Positions 25,346 through 33,720 of a stretch of DNA of 64,000 nucleotides are shown here, one piece after another (positions within the stretch are counted from its first letter, which is position 1; the number at the start of each line of letters is the position of its first letter). Source of the stretch: Pseudomonas pergaminensis. Its GTDB lineage: Bacteria > Pseudomonadota > Gammaproteobacteria > Pseudomonadales > Pseudomonadaceae. The notes under the pieces are model-generated. The model had not been told where the DNA came from and ran no database searches. It was given only the letters and a program-made list of their open reading frames with translations. The position numbers and the translations under genes are program-made. The stretch covers positions 4,030,001 through 4,094,000 of the forward strand of contig NZ_CP078013.2 of assembly GCF_024112395.2 (NCBI RefSeq), written 5' to 3'.

Positions 25346-26578
25346 ATGCTCGACACCCCTGTTTCATCCCGCAGCGCGGTCTGGCTGCCGATCTTCGCCG
25401 GCCTGTGTGCCAGCCTGGTCAGCATTGGCCTGGCGCGCTTCGCCTATACGCCACTGATTCCAACGCTGATCCAGGCCCAATGGTTTTCCGCCAATGACGT
25501 GGTCTATCTCGGCGCCGCTAACCTGGTGGGCTACCTGATCGGTGCGCTGATCGGCCGGCCCATCGCCCAGCGCACCTCGAACAAGACTGCCCTGCGCATC
25601 ATGATGGTCGCGGTGACCCTGGCGTTCTTCGCCTGTGGCTTTGCGCTGTCGGTGGTGTGGTTCTTCGCCTGGCGCCTGCTGTCGGGGATTGCCGGCGGCG
25701 CGATCATGGTGCTGGTGGCCGCCACCGTGCTGCCCCACGTGCCGGCTGCCCGTCGGGGCCTGGCCAGTGGCGCGATTTTCCTGGGCATCGGCCTGGGCAT
25801 TGCCGGCTCCGGTACGCTCGTGCCGCCGCTGTTGAGCCTGGGCTTGCAGCAGACCTGGTTTGGCCTGGGCCTGTTGGCATTGGTGTTGACGGCGGCCAGC
25901 TGGTTCGCCTGGCCCACCGGTACGCTGCAGGAAGCACCGGCCCCCACGGGCACTTCAGCGCGGATGCCATCCGGCGTGTACCTGCTGTTCGCCCAGTACG
26001 CCTTTATGGCGGCGGGCCTGGTGCCGGCAATGGTGTTCCTAGTCGACTACGTGGCCCGTGGCCTGGGTGCCGGTGCACACACTGGCGCGATGATCTGGGT
26101 GATGTACGGCCTGGGCGCGATTGTGGGCCCGGTGAGCTACGGGTTCCTCGCCGACAAACTCGGCGCGCGCTTGAGTATCCGCGTGGTGCTGGTGGTGCAG
26201 GCAATTGCGGTGGGCCTGTTGCCGGTGGCCGGCTCCTTTACCGCCCTGGCAGTGCTGGCGGTGCTCCTGGGTTCCTTCCCACCGGGCATCGTGCCGCTGG
26301 CCCTGGCACGGGTGCATGAACTGCTGCCCAACCATCACCAGCAACAAGTGGCCTGGAGCCGCGCCACCGTGTCCTTTGCAACGTTCCAGGCGCTGTCCGG
26401 GTTTGCCTATTCAGCCCTGTTCAACAGCAGCGGCGGCCAACATGTGCTGCTGTTCCTGATCGCCGCCGGCGCGATCGTGGTCGCACTCGCCCTTGAACTG
26501 GGCATGATTGTGCTGAACCGTCGACCGCTCGACACGGTCCCAACCCATACGCTCATCGCTGCAGGTACTTTGAAATGA
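25346..26578 (+). CDS. MFS transporter, YbfB/YjiJ-like
   Basis: 410 aa with about 12 hydrophobic segments. The first is GLCASLVSIGLARFAYTPLI, the hallmark of YbfB/YjiJ-type exporters (LARFAYxPLIP). Probably a drug or metabolite exporter. The start at 25346 (ATGCTCGACACC) fits with GAGGACC upstream. Its end overlaps the next gene by 4 bp, so the quinone oxidoreductase is co-expressed. Confidence 0.88.
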   Translation: MLDTPVSSRSAVWLPIFAGLCASLVSIGLARFAYTPLIPTLIQAQWFSANDVVYLGAANLVGYLIGALIGRPIAQRTSNKTALRIMMVAVTLAFFACGFALSVVWFFAWRLLSGIAGGAIMVLVAATVLPHVPAARRGLASGAIFLGIGLGIAGSGTLVPPLLSLGLQQTWFGLGLLALVLTAASWFAWPTGTLQEAPAPTGTSARMPSGVYLLFAQYAFMAAGLVPAMVFLVDYVARGLGAGAHTGAMIWVMYGLGAIVGPVSYGFLADKLGARLSIRVVLVVQAIAVGLLPVAGSFTALAVLAVLLGSFPPGIVPLALARVHELLPNHHQQQVAWSRATVSFATFQALSGFAYSALFNSSGGQHVLLFLIAAGAIVVALALELGMIVLNRRPLDTVPTHTLIAAGTLK

Positions 26579-27573
26579 CGCTTCCTAAAGAAATGACCCT
26601 GATTGAAATCACCACCCCCGGCGCACCTGAAGTGCTGCAACCGCGCCGCGCCGATGTGCCGGTCGCAGGCCCTGGCGAAATCCTGATCCGCGTGCATGCC
26701 GCCGGGGTCAACCGCCCAGACGCCCTGCAGCGCGCCGGCAAGTACCCGATGAAACCCGGCATGAGCCCGATCCCAGGCCTGGAAGTGGCCGGCGAAGTGG
26801 TCGCCCTGGGCGATGGCGTGAGCGAGTACGTCGTCGGCGACAAGGTCTGCGCCCTGACCAATGGCGGCGGCTACGCGCAGTTCTGCAGCGTACCGGCCAG
26901 CCAGGCCCTGCCGATCCCGGAGGGCATGGACTGGATTCAAGCCGCCGCCGTGCCGGAGACCTTCTTTACCGTGTGGGCCAACCTGTTCGGCCTCGGCGGT
27001 GCGCACAAAGGCCAGCGCGTGCTGATCCACGGCGGTACGAGCGGCATCGGCACCACCGCCCTGATGCTGTGCCGCGAATTTGGCATCCAGGCCTTCGCCA
27101 CCGCCGGCAGTGCCGACAAGTGTGCCGCGATTGCCAAGCTGGGCGCCGAGCCGATCAATTATCGCGAGCAGGACTTTGCCGAGGTCATCGCCAAGCGGAC
27201 CGGCGACAAGGGCGTGAACGTGATCCTCGACATCATGGGCGCCTCCTACTTGAACAACAACATCAAGTCCCTGGCCATGGACGGTCACCTGGTGATGCTG
27301 GGCTTCCTCGGTGGCGGCAAGGCCAACGACGTCGACCTGCTGAGCATCCTTGGCAAACGGGCGGTGATTACCGGCTCGCTGTTGCGTGCACGCACCCGGG
27401 AAGAAAAGGCCGCGATTGCCGAACAACTGCGCGAATACGTGTGGCCGGTGCTGGCCGCCGGGCGTTGCCTGCCGATCATTGACAAGGTGTACGAATACAC
27501 CGACGCCGCCCAGGCCCATGCGCGGATGGAGGGCGGTGATCACATTGGCAAGATCGTGCTGCGCGTGGAGTAA
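26575..27573 (+). CDS. NAD(P)H-quinone oxidoreductase (zeta-crystallin/PIG3 type)
   Basis: 332 aa zinc-independent medium-chain reductase. GroES-like N-terminus (AGVNRPDALQRAGKYP, PGLEVAGEVVALG) and Rossmann nucleotide site (VLIHGGTSGIGTTALMLCRE). The absence of the structural zinc Cys cluster and the GVNRPD motif place it with PIG3/QOR proteins that reduce quinones. Co-translated with the MFS exporter under the divergent LysR regulator, suggesting a quinone- or electrophile-handling unit. Confidence 0.9.
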   Translation: MTLPKEMTLIEITTPGAPEVLQPRRADVPVAGPGEILIRVHAAGVNRPDALQRAGKYPMKPGMSPIPGLEVAGEVVALGDGVSEYVVGDKVCALTNGGGYAQFCSVPASQALPIPEGMDWIQAAAVPETFFTVWANLFGLGGAHKGQRVLIHGGTSGIGTTALMLCREFGIQAFATAGSADKCAAIAKLGAEPINYREQDFAEVIAKRTGDKGVNVILDIMGASYLNNNIKSLAMDGHLVMLGFLGGGKANDVDLLSILGKRAVITGSLLRARTREEKAAIAEQLREYVWPVLAAGRCLPIIDKVYEYTDAAQAHARMEGGDHIGKIVLRVE

Positions 27574-27590
27574 CACAGGGGCTGGCTTGC

Positions 27591-27675
27591 GTGGGAGCTG
27601 GCTTGCCTGCGATAGCATCGCCGCGGTCTGACTCCTACACCGAGGTGCCAGCATCGCAGGCAAGCCAGCTCCCAC
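27591..27675. repeat. REPIN
   Basis: GTGGGAGCTGGCTTGCCTGCGATAGC and its inverse, loop about 35 bp, between convergent genes. A partial extra unit (GGGGCTGGCTTGC, 27578-27590) precedes it. Confidence 0.88.
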
Positions 27676-27694
27676 CTTGATCAGCGTTGCCTGG

Positions 27695-28819
27695 CTATTG
27701 GGCGTACACCGGGTAGTCGATATAGCCCTCTGCACCACCGCCGTACATCCCTTCCACCCGCAGCGGATTCAACGGCCACCCGTTGAACAACCGCTGTGGC
27801 AAGTCCGGGTTGGCTATGAACGGCCGCCCGAACGCGATCAAGTCCGCCAGCCCGGCTTCGACCAGACCGGCACCGCGCTCAGCGGTGTAGCGACCGGCGT
27901 AGATGATGCGCCCGCTGAACGTGTCGCGCACCGCGCGGCGGAACGATTCGGGCAACACTGGGGCGTTGTCCCAGTCTGCTTCGGCAATGGACACATAGGC
28001 GATGCCCGACTCTTCCAGCACCTTGATCGCTTCGACGTAGGTGTGATGCGGATCGTCTTCCACCAGGCCGATATACACCCGGTCCTGATCAGTGCCGCTG
28101 AACAGCGGTGAGAAACGCACCCCCAGCCGCTCAGGCCCGACCACCGCGCTCACGGCTTCGACGATCTCGCGCAGAAAGCGCAGGCGGTTGTGCAGCGAGC
28201 CACCGTATTCGTCATCACGCTGGTTGGCGTGGGCCGAGATGAACTGGTTGACCAGGTAACCATTCGCCGAATGGATCTCCACCCCGTCGAACCCGGCATC
28301 CAGTGCATTGCGTGCGGCCTGGGCGTAGTGCCCGACCAGTTCCTCGATCTCCAGGATGGTCAAGGCACGCGGCACTGGCGGTTGCTTCAGCTCCCCCTCG
28401 CCCGGCGCGGTTTCGATGAAGGCCTTGGCCTGTAGCGCCTGGAGTGCCGAGGGTGCGACAGGTGCCGCGCCGTCTGGCTGCAAGGCGTTATGGGACACCC
28501 GGCCAACGTGCCACAGTTGGGCGAAGATCACCCCGCCTTCGGCATGCACCGCCTCGGTGACCTTGCGCCAGCCGTCGATCTGCGCCGGGGAGTAGATACC
28601 TGGCGTCCAGGCATAGCCCTGGCCACGCGGTTCAATCTGTGTGCCCTCGCTGACCATGAAACCGGCACTCGCGCGCTGGCGGTAGTACTCGGCCATCAAG
28701 TCGGTGGCGATATCGCCCGGTTGCGCACTGCGCTGGCGTGTCAACGGCGGCAGCACAATACGGTTGTTCAGCGTGTGGTGCCCCAGTTTTACCGGAGTAC
28801 TTAAAATAGGCTCATTCAT
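27695..28819 (-). CDS. Old yellow enzyme family ene-reductase (NemA/XenB-like)
   Basis: 374 aa FMN TIM barrel. Active-site and FMN motifs are seen: RIVLPPLTRQRS at the start, IEPRGQGYAWTPGIYS, HSANGYLVNQFIS and RDDEYGGSL. It reduces activated alkenes, N-ethylmaleimide and nitro-esters with NADPH. It lies downstream of a TetR regulator and a DJ-1 protein (79-bp gap), the same functional grouping as the E. coli nemR-nemA electrophile defence. Exact substrate cannot be told. Confidence 0.92.
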   Translation of the reverse strand: MNEPILSTPVKLGHHTLNNRIVLPPLTRQRSAQPGDIATDLMAEYYRQRASAGFMVSEGTQIEPRGQGYAWTPGIYSPAQIDGWRKVTEAVHAEGGVIFAQLWHVGRVSHNALQPDGAAPVAPSALQALQAKAFIETAPGEGELKQPPVPRALTILEIEELVGHYAQAARNALDAGFDGVEIHSANGYLVNQFISAHANQRDDEYGGSLHNRLRFLREIVEAVSAVVGPERLGVRFSPLFSGTDQDRVYIGLVEDDPHHTYVEAIKVLEESGIAYVSIAEADWDNAPVLPESFRRAVRDTFSGRIIYAGRYTAERGAGLVEAGLADLIAFGRPFIANPDLPQRLFNGWPLNPLRVEGMYGGGAEGYIDYPVYAQ

Positions 28820-28897
28820 TGAATCATTTCCAAATAGCGGGCGCGCTAAAGCATTGGCGACTTATAAAAGTCACCAATGCATCAAGCGGTCAGTTAA

Positions 28898-29575
28898 TTA
28901 AGCGGTGAGTGTCAGCAGGGCTTTGGCGACATCACTGGAACTGCCAGGGTTTTGCCCGGTGACCAGCAAGCCATCGGTGATGACAAAGGATTGCCAATCA
29001 GCGCCTTTCTCATAAAGGCCACCCAACTTCTTGAACTCATCTTCCACCAGGAACGGCACCACATTGGTCAGTTCCACTGCCGCTTCTTCCGAGTTGGAGA
29101 ACCCGGTGACGCGACGGCCCTTGACCAACGGGTCGCCGTTGACCGCCTTGACATGACGCAAGGCGCCCGGTGCGTGGCAGACGAAACCGATCGGCTTGCC
29201 AGCGCGCTCGAAGGACTCGATCAGGGCGATCGACACCGGCGACTCCGCCAGGTCCCACAGCGGGCCGTGGCCGCCTGGGTAGAACACGGTGTCGAAGTCA
29301 TCGGCGTTGACCGAATCGAGCTTCAGCGTGGTCGCCAGGGCCTGCTGCGCAGCCGGGTCGGCGGCGAAGCGGTGGGTCTGTTCGGTCTGGAAGTCCGGCT
29401 GGTCGCTCACCGGGTCCAGGGGCGGCTGGCCGCCGGCAGGAGAAGCCAGCACCACCTCGGCACCGGCGTCCTTGAACGCGTAATAGGGGGCGGCAAACTC
29501 TTCGAGCCAAAAGCCGGTCTTGCGCCCGGTATCGCCGAGCTGGTCGTGAGAGGTCAGTACCATTAATACTTTCAT
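28898..29575 (-). CDS. DJ-1/PfpI family protein, Hsp31-like (glyoxalase III/chaperone type)
   Basis: 225 aa. Nucleophile elbow FVCHAPGAL with the Cys and a following His, acid segment HGPLWDLAES and start MKVLMVLTSHD fit the YDR533C/Hsp31 subgroup, whose members degrade methylglyoxal or act as chaperones. ATG overlaps the TetR stop by 4 bp, so both are made from one message and protect against reactive electrophiles together with the downstream old yellow enzyme. Confidence 0.9.
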   Translation of the reverse strand: MKVLMVLTSHDQLGDTGRKTGFWLEEFAAPYYAFKDAGAEVVLASPAGGQPPLDPVSDQPDFQTEQTHRFAADPAAQQALATTLKLDSVNADDFDTVFYPGGHGPLWDLAESPVSIALIESFERAGKPIGFVCHAPGALRHVKAVNGDPLVKGRRVTGFSNSEEAAVELTNVVPFLVEDEFKKLGGLYEKGADWQSFVITDGLLVTGQNPGSSSDVAKALLTLTA

Positions 29576-30201
29576 TTTCCAGTGCCTCGATAAGTGGAGT
29601 TGTCAGTCTGTTCAGGCCAACCCAACAACTGCCGGGTCAACCCCAGCGCCTCGTCAAAAGGCGCCGTAGTACGGGTGATCTTGCTCATGACGCTGGTCCC
29701 CAGCCACAACGCATACAGGCGCCGGGCCAGGCTTTCGGGGTGTTGCGCAATGACGACCGAACCGTCGTCGACGCCCTGTTGCAAAGCCTCGGCGAGCAAG
29801 CCGATGGTGCGTGCGGTGCCGCGTTGCAGGGCCAGGCGCATCGGCTCTGAAAGGTCTGACACCTCAGCGCCGAGTTTGACGGCAAGGCATTTGCCCGCGT
29901 CGGTGCAGCCGGTCTGGTTGTCGATCCAGCAGTCCCAATAACGCATCAACTTGGCGTGCTGGGTTAAGCCCGGCTGGTCGAACAGTTGTTGCATGCCGTG
30001 CACGTAGTTGTCGAAATAGTGGTCGAGCAATACAACGCCGAACGCATCTTTGGAGGTGAAGTAGTGATAAAACGAACCTTTGGGTACTTCGGCGGCTTGC
30101 AGTATTTCGTTCAGGCCCACCGCAGAAAATCCTTTGCGACCGACAATACGTTGCGCGGTATCGAGAATGGTCTGCCTTGCACTTTTGGTTTCGTTGCTCA
30201 T
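29572..30201 (-). CDS. TetR-family repressor (NemR-like)
   Basis: 209 aa. HTH at about 25-50 (FSAVGLNEILQAAEVPKGSF YHYF region). Only a few Cys residues occur, in the ligand domain (DNQTGCTDAGKC), which could sense electrophiles as NemR does. It heads the operon TetR-DJ-1-old yellow enzyme, and a perfect TetR-type palindrome lies 18 bp upstream of its start. Likely autorepressor of the operon. Confidence 0.92.
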   Translation of the reverse strand: MSNETKSARQTILDTAQRIVGRKGFSAVGLNEILQAAEVPKGSFYHYFTSKDAFGVVLLDHYFDNYVHGMQQLFDQPGLTQHAKLMRYWDCWIDNQTGCTDAGKCLAVKLGAEVSDLSEPMRLALQRGTARTIGLLAEALQQGVDDGSVVIAQHPESLARRLYALWLGTSVMSKITRTTAPFDEALGLTRQLLGWPEQTDNSTYRGTGK

Positions 30202-30218
30202 GCTTCATCCCGTCCGAT

Positions 30219-30233
30219 TAGACCAGTCGTCTA
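30219..30233. promoter_or_regulatory. TetR/NemR-type operator
   Basis: TAGAC-CAGTC-GTCTA, a perfect palindrome 18 bp upstream of the tetR start. It closely resembles the TAGACC...GGTCTA box bound by NemR and related TetR proteins. Confidence 0.8.
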
Positions 30234-30374
30234 GTTCGTTGAGGGAATGTTAGGAGTCGGGGCAATCGCGCACAATGTCAGATCCGCAAGGATTCCGGAC
30301 ATGCCGCGAAGGCAGTTGCCGTTTACCCGGCACACGCCGACAATCCCCTCTCCCGCGCCCCTTGGAGAATGACG

Positions 30375-31319
30375 ATGCACAGCGTTGCGCTGATGGTTTA
30401 CCCGAACTTCCAGTCCCTGAGCCTCAGCCTGGGGTCGGTGTTCGAGTGCGCGAACCTGCTGCGCGGCGAGCCGGCCTATGAGTTTCACTTGGTGTCGGAG
30501 AGTGGCGGCGCGGTGATGACGTCACAGGGCTTCTCGGTGAACACCACGCCGATCCGGCCGGAGGGCTACGACACCCTCATCGTCAGTGGCTACCTGGAAT
30601 TCCGCCTGCCGGAAGCCAACCTGCTCGAACTGGTCAAGGCCGCCTCCGCCCAGTCGCGGCGCGTGGCCTCCTTGTGCATGGGCATCTTCGTGTTGGCCGA
30701 AGCCGGCCTGCTGGCAGGCAAGCGCACCACCACCCACTGGATTCACGCCCCGGCCTTTCGCAAGCGCTACCCAGACATTCGCCTGGAGGAAGACAAGCTG
30801 TTTATCGTCGACGGCCAGGTATGGACAGGCGCCGGCATGAGTGCCGGCGTGGACCTGGCCCTGGCCATGGTGGAGAACGACCTGGGCAGCGACCTGGCCC
30901 GGCGCATAGCGCGCAAACTGGTGATCGCCCAACGGCGCGGCAGTGAGCAATCGCAGTTGTCGGCGTTGTTGGAACTGGACCCAAAATCGGACCGCGTACA
31001 ACTGGCCCTGGCCTACGCCCGCGAGAACCTGACCCACGACCTTTCGGTGGAAGCCCTGGCCGATGTCGCCCGGCTCAGCCCGCGCCAGTTCAGCCGGGTG
31101 TTCCGTGAAGAGACCGGGCAAACGCCGGCCAAGGCCATCGAATCCCTGCGGGTGGAAGCCGCCCGGGCGATGATGGAAACCAGTCGTCACCCGGTTGAAG
31201 TGGTGGCCCGCGAAACCGGGTTTGGTGATCGCGAGCGCATGCGCCAGGCGTTTTTAAGGGCGTTCGGGCAGCCGCCGCAGGTGATGCAGCAAGCCTTTAA
31301 TGCAACGCTGCCCGCGTAA
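30375..31319 (+). CDS. GlxA-family regulator (DJ-1-like domain plus AraC HTH)
   Basis: 314 aa. N-terminal class I amidotransferase-like domain (about 1-170; SLCMGIFVLAEAGLLAGKRT around the nucleophile position) and C-terminal AraC HTH pair (about 210-310; ALADVARLSPRQFSRVFREE). The second ATG (30375) is preferred because GGAG is 7 nt upstream of it and only 1 nt from the first. Target unknown. The 3' end overlaps the convergent GNAT gene by 23 bp. Confidence 0.9.
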   Translation: MHSVALMVYPNFQSLSLSLGSVFECANLLRGEPAYEFHLVSESGGAVMTSQGFSVNTTPIRPEGYDTLIVSGYLEFRLPEANLLELVKAASAQSRRVASLCMGIFVLAEAGLLAGKRTTTHWIHAPAFRKRYPDIRLEEDKLFIVDGQVWTGAGMSAGVDLALAMVENDLGSDLARRIARKLVIAQRRGSEQSQLSALLELDPKSDRVQLALAYARENLTHDLSVEALADVARLSPRQFSRVFREETGQTPAKAIESLRVEAARAMMETSRHPVEVVARETGFGDRERMRQAFLRAFGQPPQVMQQAFNATLPA

Positions 31320-31803
31320 TCAGGTAACTCACCAACTGCGGTTCATCGTCCAGCTCAATTGTCTGCACCGGGCGTGGCAGGTTATCCAGCACCGAGCGCC
31401 AGAACGCTTGGGACACTTCGTCCTGGTCATAGAAGCGCACCAGCCAATTGGCGTCGCCACTGCACAGCACCTGGCTGGCGATGGCGCGGCCGATGCCTTT
31501 GCGGCGGTAGCGCTTGAGGATGAACAGGTCGGCCAGCTCCAAGGCGTCGATGCCCGGCAGTTCGCTGCCTTCGATCAGCAGGAAGCCGGCGATATAACCA
31601 TCGACCAGCAGCAGGTTGGCGCTCCATTGCGGGTCCTGCCAGTAACGGGCCAGGTGTTCGTCATGGATGTAGAAGCGGCCGTCCGCCTCGACATCTTCCT
31701 GCTCCCAGTCCGACGACTCATAAGCGTAATACTGGTAGAGATTGCGGATCAGCTCGGCGTGCTCCGGGCCGGTCTGGATCAGTTCGACGGTGGTTTCAGG
31801 CAT
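31297..31803 (-). CDS. GNAT-family N-acetyltransferase
   Basis: 168 aa. The acetyl-CoA binding motif is LADLFILKRYRRKGIGRAIA (R-R-K-G-I-G-R), preceded by typical GNAT beta strands. Substrate unknown. Convergent with the GlxA regulator, overlapping at the 3' ends. Confidence 0.88.
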   Translation of the reverse strand: MPETTVELIQTGPEHAELIRNLYQYYAYESSDWEQEDVEADGRFYIHDEHLARYWQDPQWSANLLLVDGYIAGFLLIEGSELPGIDALELADLFILKRYRRKGIGRAIASQVLCSGDANWLVRFYDQDEVSQAFWRSVLDNLPRPVQTIELDDEPQLVSYLITRAALH

Positions 31804-31982
31804 GGGGCTCTCGGTCAGGAATGCAGGGCGACATTGTTCACAAAACGCGGGGACAGTCCAATAGCGTCGCCAACCTTTCTACTTGCTGAACCGATTGCAA
31901 ATAGGTGTTGCCTCCCCCGAAACCCTGAAACATTTCGAATAAACTCCGCGAAATTGCCTCCCCTTTTTCAAGGACACGTATT

Positions 31983-32855
31983 GTGAGCAACGTCTGTTCC
32001 GCCGGCCTGGATGTCGGTTTTGCCTCCCTGGATTATCTGCAGATCTTCATCCTGGGCGTGATCCAGGGCATTACCGAACTGTTGCCGGTGTCGTCCACCG
32101 CCCATATGCGCGTAGTACCCGCCCTGCTCGGCTGGCAAGATCCGGGCTCGGCGTTTTCGGCGGCCATGCAGTTGGCGGCGCTGGCGGCGGTGGTCAGTTA
32201 TTTCTGGCGCGACGTGCGCCAAGTGACCACCGGCAGCATCGGCGCAGTGTGTCGAAGTGACTACAACGACCCGTGGTTCAAGCTGGCCGTGGCGATTGTG
32301 CTGGCGACCGTGCCGATCGGGATCGCCGGCCTGGCGCTGTCGTCGACCTTGAATGCCTGCAACTCGCCGTTGCGGGGGCTGATGGTGATCGGCATTTCCT
32401 GCGTGGTGATGGCGGTGCTGTTGGCCGTGGCCGAAGTGCGCGCACGCCACACCCGGGAGATGGGTGAAATGCGCCTGCGGGATGCGTTGATTGTGGGGGT
32501 TGCGCAGATTGGCGCGCTGATTCCTGGCGTCTCGCGTTCCGGTTCAACCCTCACCGCCGCGCTGTTCCTGAACTTCAAGCGTGAGGAAGCCGCGCGGTTC
32601 TCCTTCCTGCTGGGCCTGCCGGCCATCGCCCTCGCCGGCCTGAAGGAGCTGTGGGTGCTGCTGCATGCCGACCTGCCGGTGCACGCCTGGCCGCATTTGC
32701 TGTTCGGTTTGGTGGTGGCGAGCGTCTCGGCATTTTTTGCGATCTGGGGGCTGATGAAGTTCCTGGAGCGGTTCTCCACCTGGCCGTTCGTGATCTACCG
32801 CGCGCTGCTGGGGATTTTCCTGATCGTGGCGGTGAGTACCGGCCTGCTGAACTGA
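31983..32855 (+). CDS. uppP: Undecaprenyl-diphosphate phosphatase (UppP/BacA)
   Basis: 290 aa integral membrane protein. The two family motifs are present: GVIQGITELLPVSSTAHM (catalytic Glu and Ser) and IPGVSRSGSTLTAALFL. It recycles the lipid carrier for cell-wall and O-antigen synthesis and gives bacitracin resistance. The start codon is GTG at 31983, with AAGGA 8 bp upstream; there is no in-frame ATG nearer. Pseudomonads often have more than one copy. Confidence 0.93.
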   Translation: MSNVCSAGLDVGFASLDYLQIFILGVIQGITELLPVSSTAHMRVVPALLGWQDPGSAFSAAMQLAALAAVVSYFWRDVRQVTTGSIGAVCRSDYNDPWFKLAVAIVLATVPIGIAGLALSSTLNACNSPLRGLMVIGISCVVMAVLLAVAEVRARHTREMGEMRLRDALIVGVAQIGALIPGVSRSGSTLTAALFLNFKREEAARFSFLLGLPAIALAGLKELWVLLHADLPVHAWPHLLFGLVVASVSAFFAIWGLMKFLERFSTWPFVIYRALLGIFLIVAVSTGLLN

Positions 32856-32861
32856 CCCCGT

Positions 32862-32893
32862 CCTGTAGGTATTGGCAAGCCGGCTCCTACAGG
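32862..32893. terminator. REP-like hairpin between convergent genes
   Basis: CCTGTAGG ... CCTACAGG (8-bp stem) encloses a single REP-like GGCAAGCCGGCTCC. It lies between the uppP stop and the stop of the convergent TIM-barrel gene and may act as a two-way terminator; there is no T-run. Confidence 0.5.
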
Positions 32894-32894
32894 G

Positions 32895-33719
32895 TCAACG
32901 GGTGGCCTGGCAGTCTTGCCACACTTGGCGAATCAGCGTCTGGAGCTTGAGCGCTTCGCTCCAGCGATCGCTGATCTCGCGGCCGTCGGCACCGGTGATC
33001 GCATAAGGCGGAGGGCCGAGTTCACAGGTGAAGGACAGGCTTTGCGGTGTGTCGGGCCGGGCCAGCCAGTCCTCGATCCCGTAGCGCCACCATTGGGTAA
33101 AACGCTGTACCCAGGCTTGGTGTTGGGGGAAGTCCAGGGAGACCTGCACCTGCTCGCTGCTGGCGACACGACCGTGGAAACCCCAGCTGTGGCGCAAAAT
33201 CGTCTGGATCTGTTGATCGTCTTCAGCGGCGCCCGGCTCCGGCAGCTCACGCCCGACCACGTAGTGGGACAGGTCGGCCAGCAGTTTCAGGTCGGGCATC
33301 TGTGACAGCAGGTCGAGGGTGAACAGCAGGTCATTGGTGAGTCGATAACGGTGGGTTTCCAGCAGCACCGGAAAGTCCACCTGCTCGGCCAGGCGCTGCC
33401 AGCCTTCGACCAATCGGGCCGCTTCGGATTGGGTACGCGGGCGCACATCGGCTTGCAGGGTGAGGTGGTGGCAGCCGTAGCCGCTGATCACATCCAGCGC
33501 TGCCGCCAGGTCGTCCACCGTTTGCGGGAACAACTGGCCTTCGACCTGCAGGCCCCTGGCCGTGGCGGCGGCGTGCAAACGCGCGACGTCGGCGGGCTTG
33601 AAGTAATGGTCGGTAATGCCGTCAAAACCGGCGGCCTTGATGCGGTCGAGTTGGGCATCGAGCGAACCGGGCTCGGTTTGCATGGCCCACAGGGATTGGA
33701 ACACCAGAAATTGACGCAT
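32895..33719 (-). CDS. Sugar-phosphate isomerase/epimerase-like TIM-barrel protein
   Basis: 274 aa AP-endonuclease-2-type TIM barrel (IKAAGFDGITDHYFKPADVA, PVLLETHRYRLTNDLLFTLD, LLADLSHYVVGRELP). The Glu/Asp/His metal ligands expected for xylose-isomerase-like enzymes are seen (ETHR, DLSHY). It ends the operon desaturase-Rieske-reductase-TIM barrel; only one base separates its start from the reductase stop. It probably processes the product of that oxygenase system; substrate unknown. Confidence 0.8.
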   Translation of the reverse strand: MRQFLVFQSLWAMQTEPGSLDAQLDRIKAAGFDGITDHYFKPADVARLHAAATARGLQVEGQLFPQTVDDLAAALDVISGYGCHHLTLQADVRPRTQSEAARLVEGWQRLAEQVDFPVLLETHRYRLTNDLLFTLDLLSQMPDLKLLADLSHYVVGRELPEPGAAEDDQQIQTILRHSWGFHGRVASSEQVQVSLDFPQHQAWVQRFTQWWRYGIEDWLARPDTPQSLSFTCELGPPPYAITGADGREISDRWSEALKLQTLIRQVWQDCQATR

Positions 33720-33720
33720 A

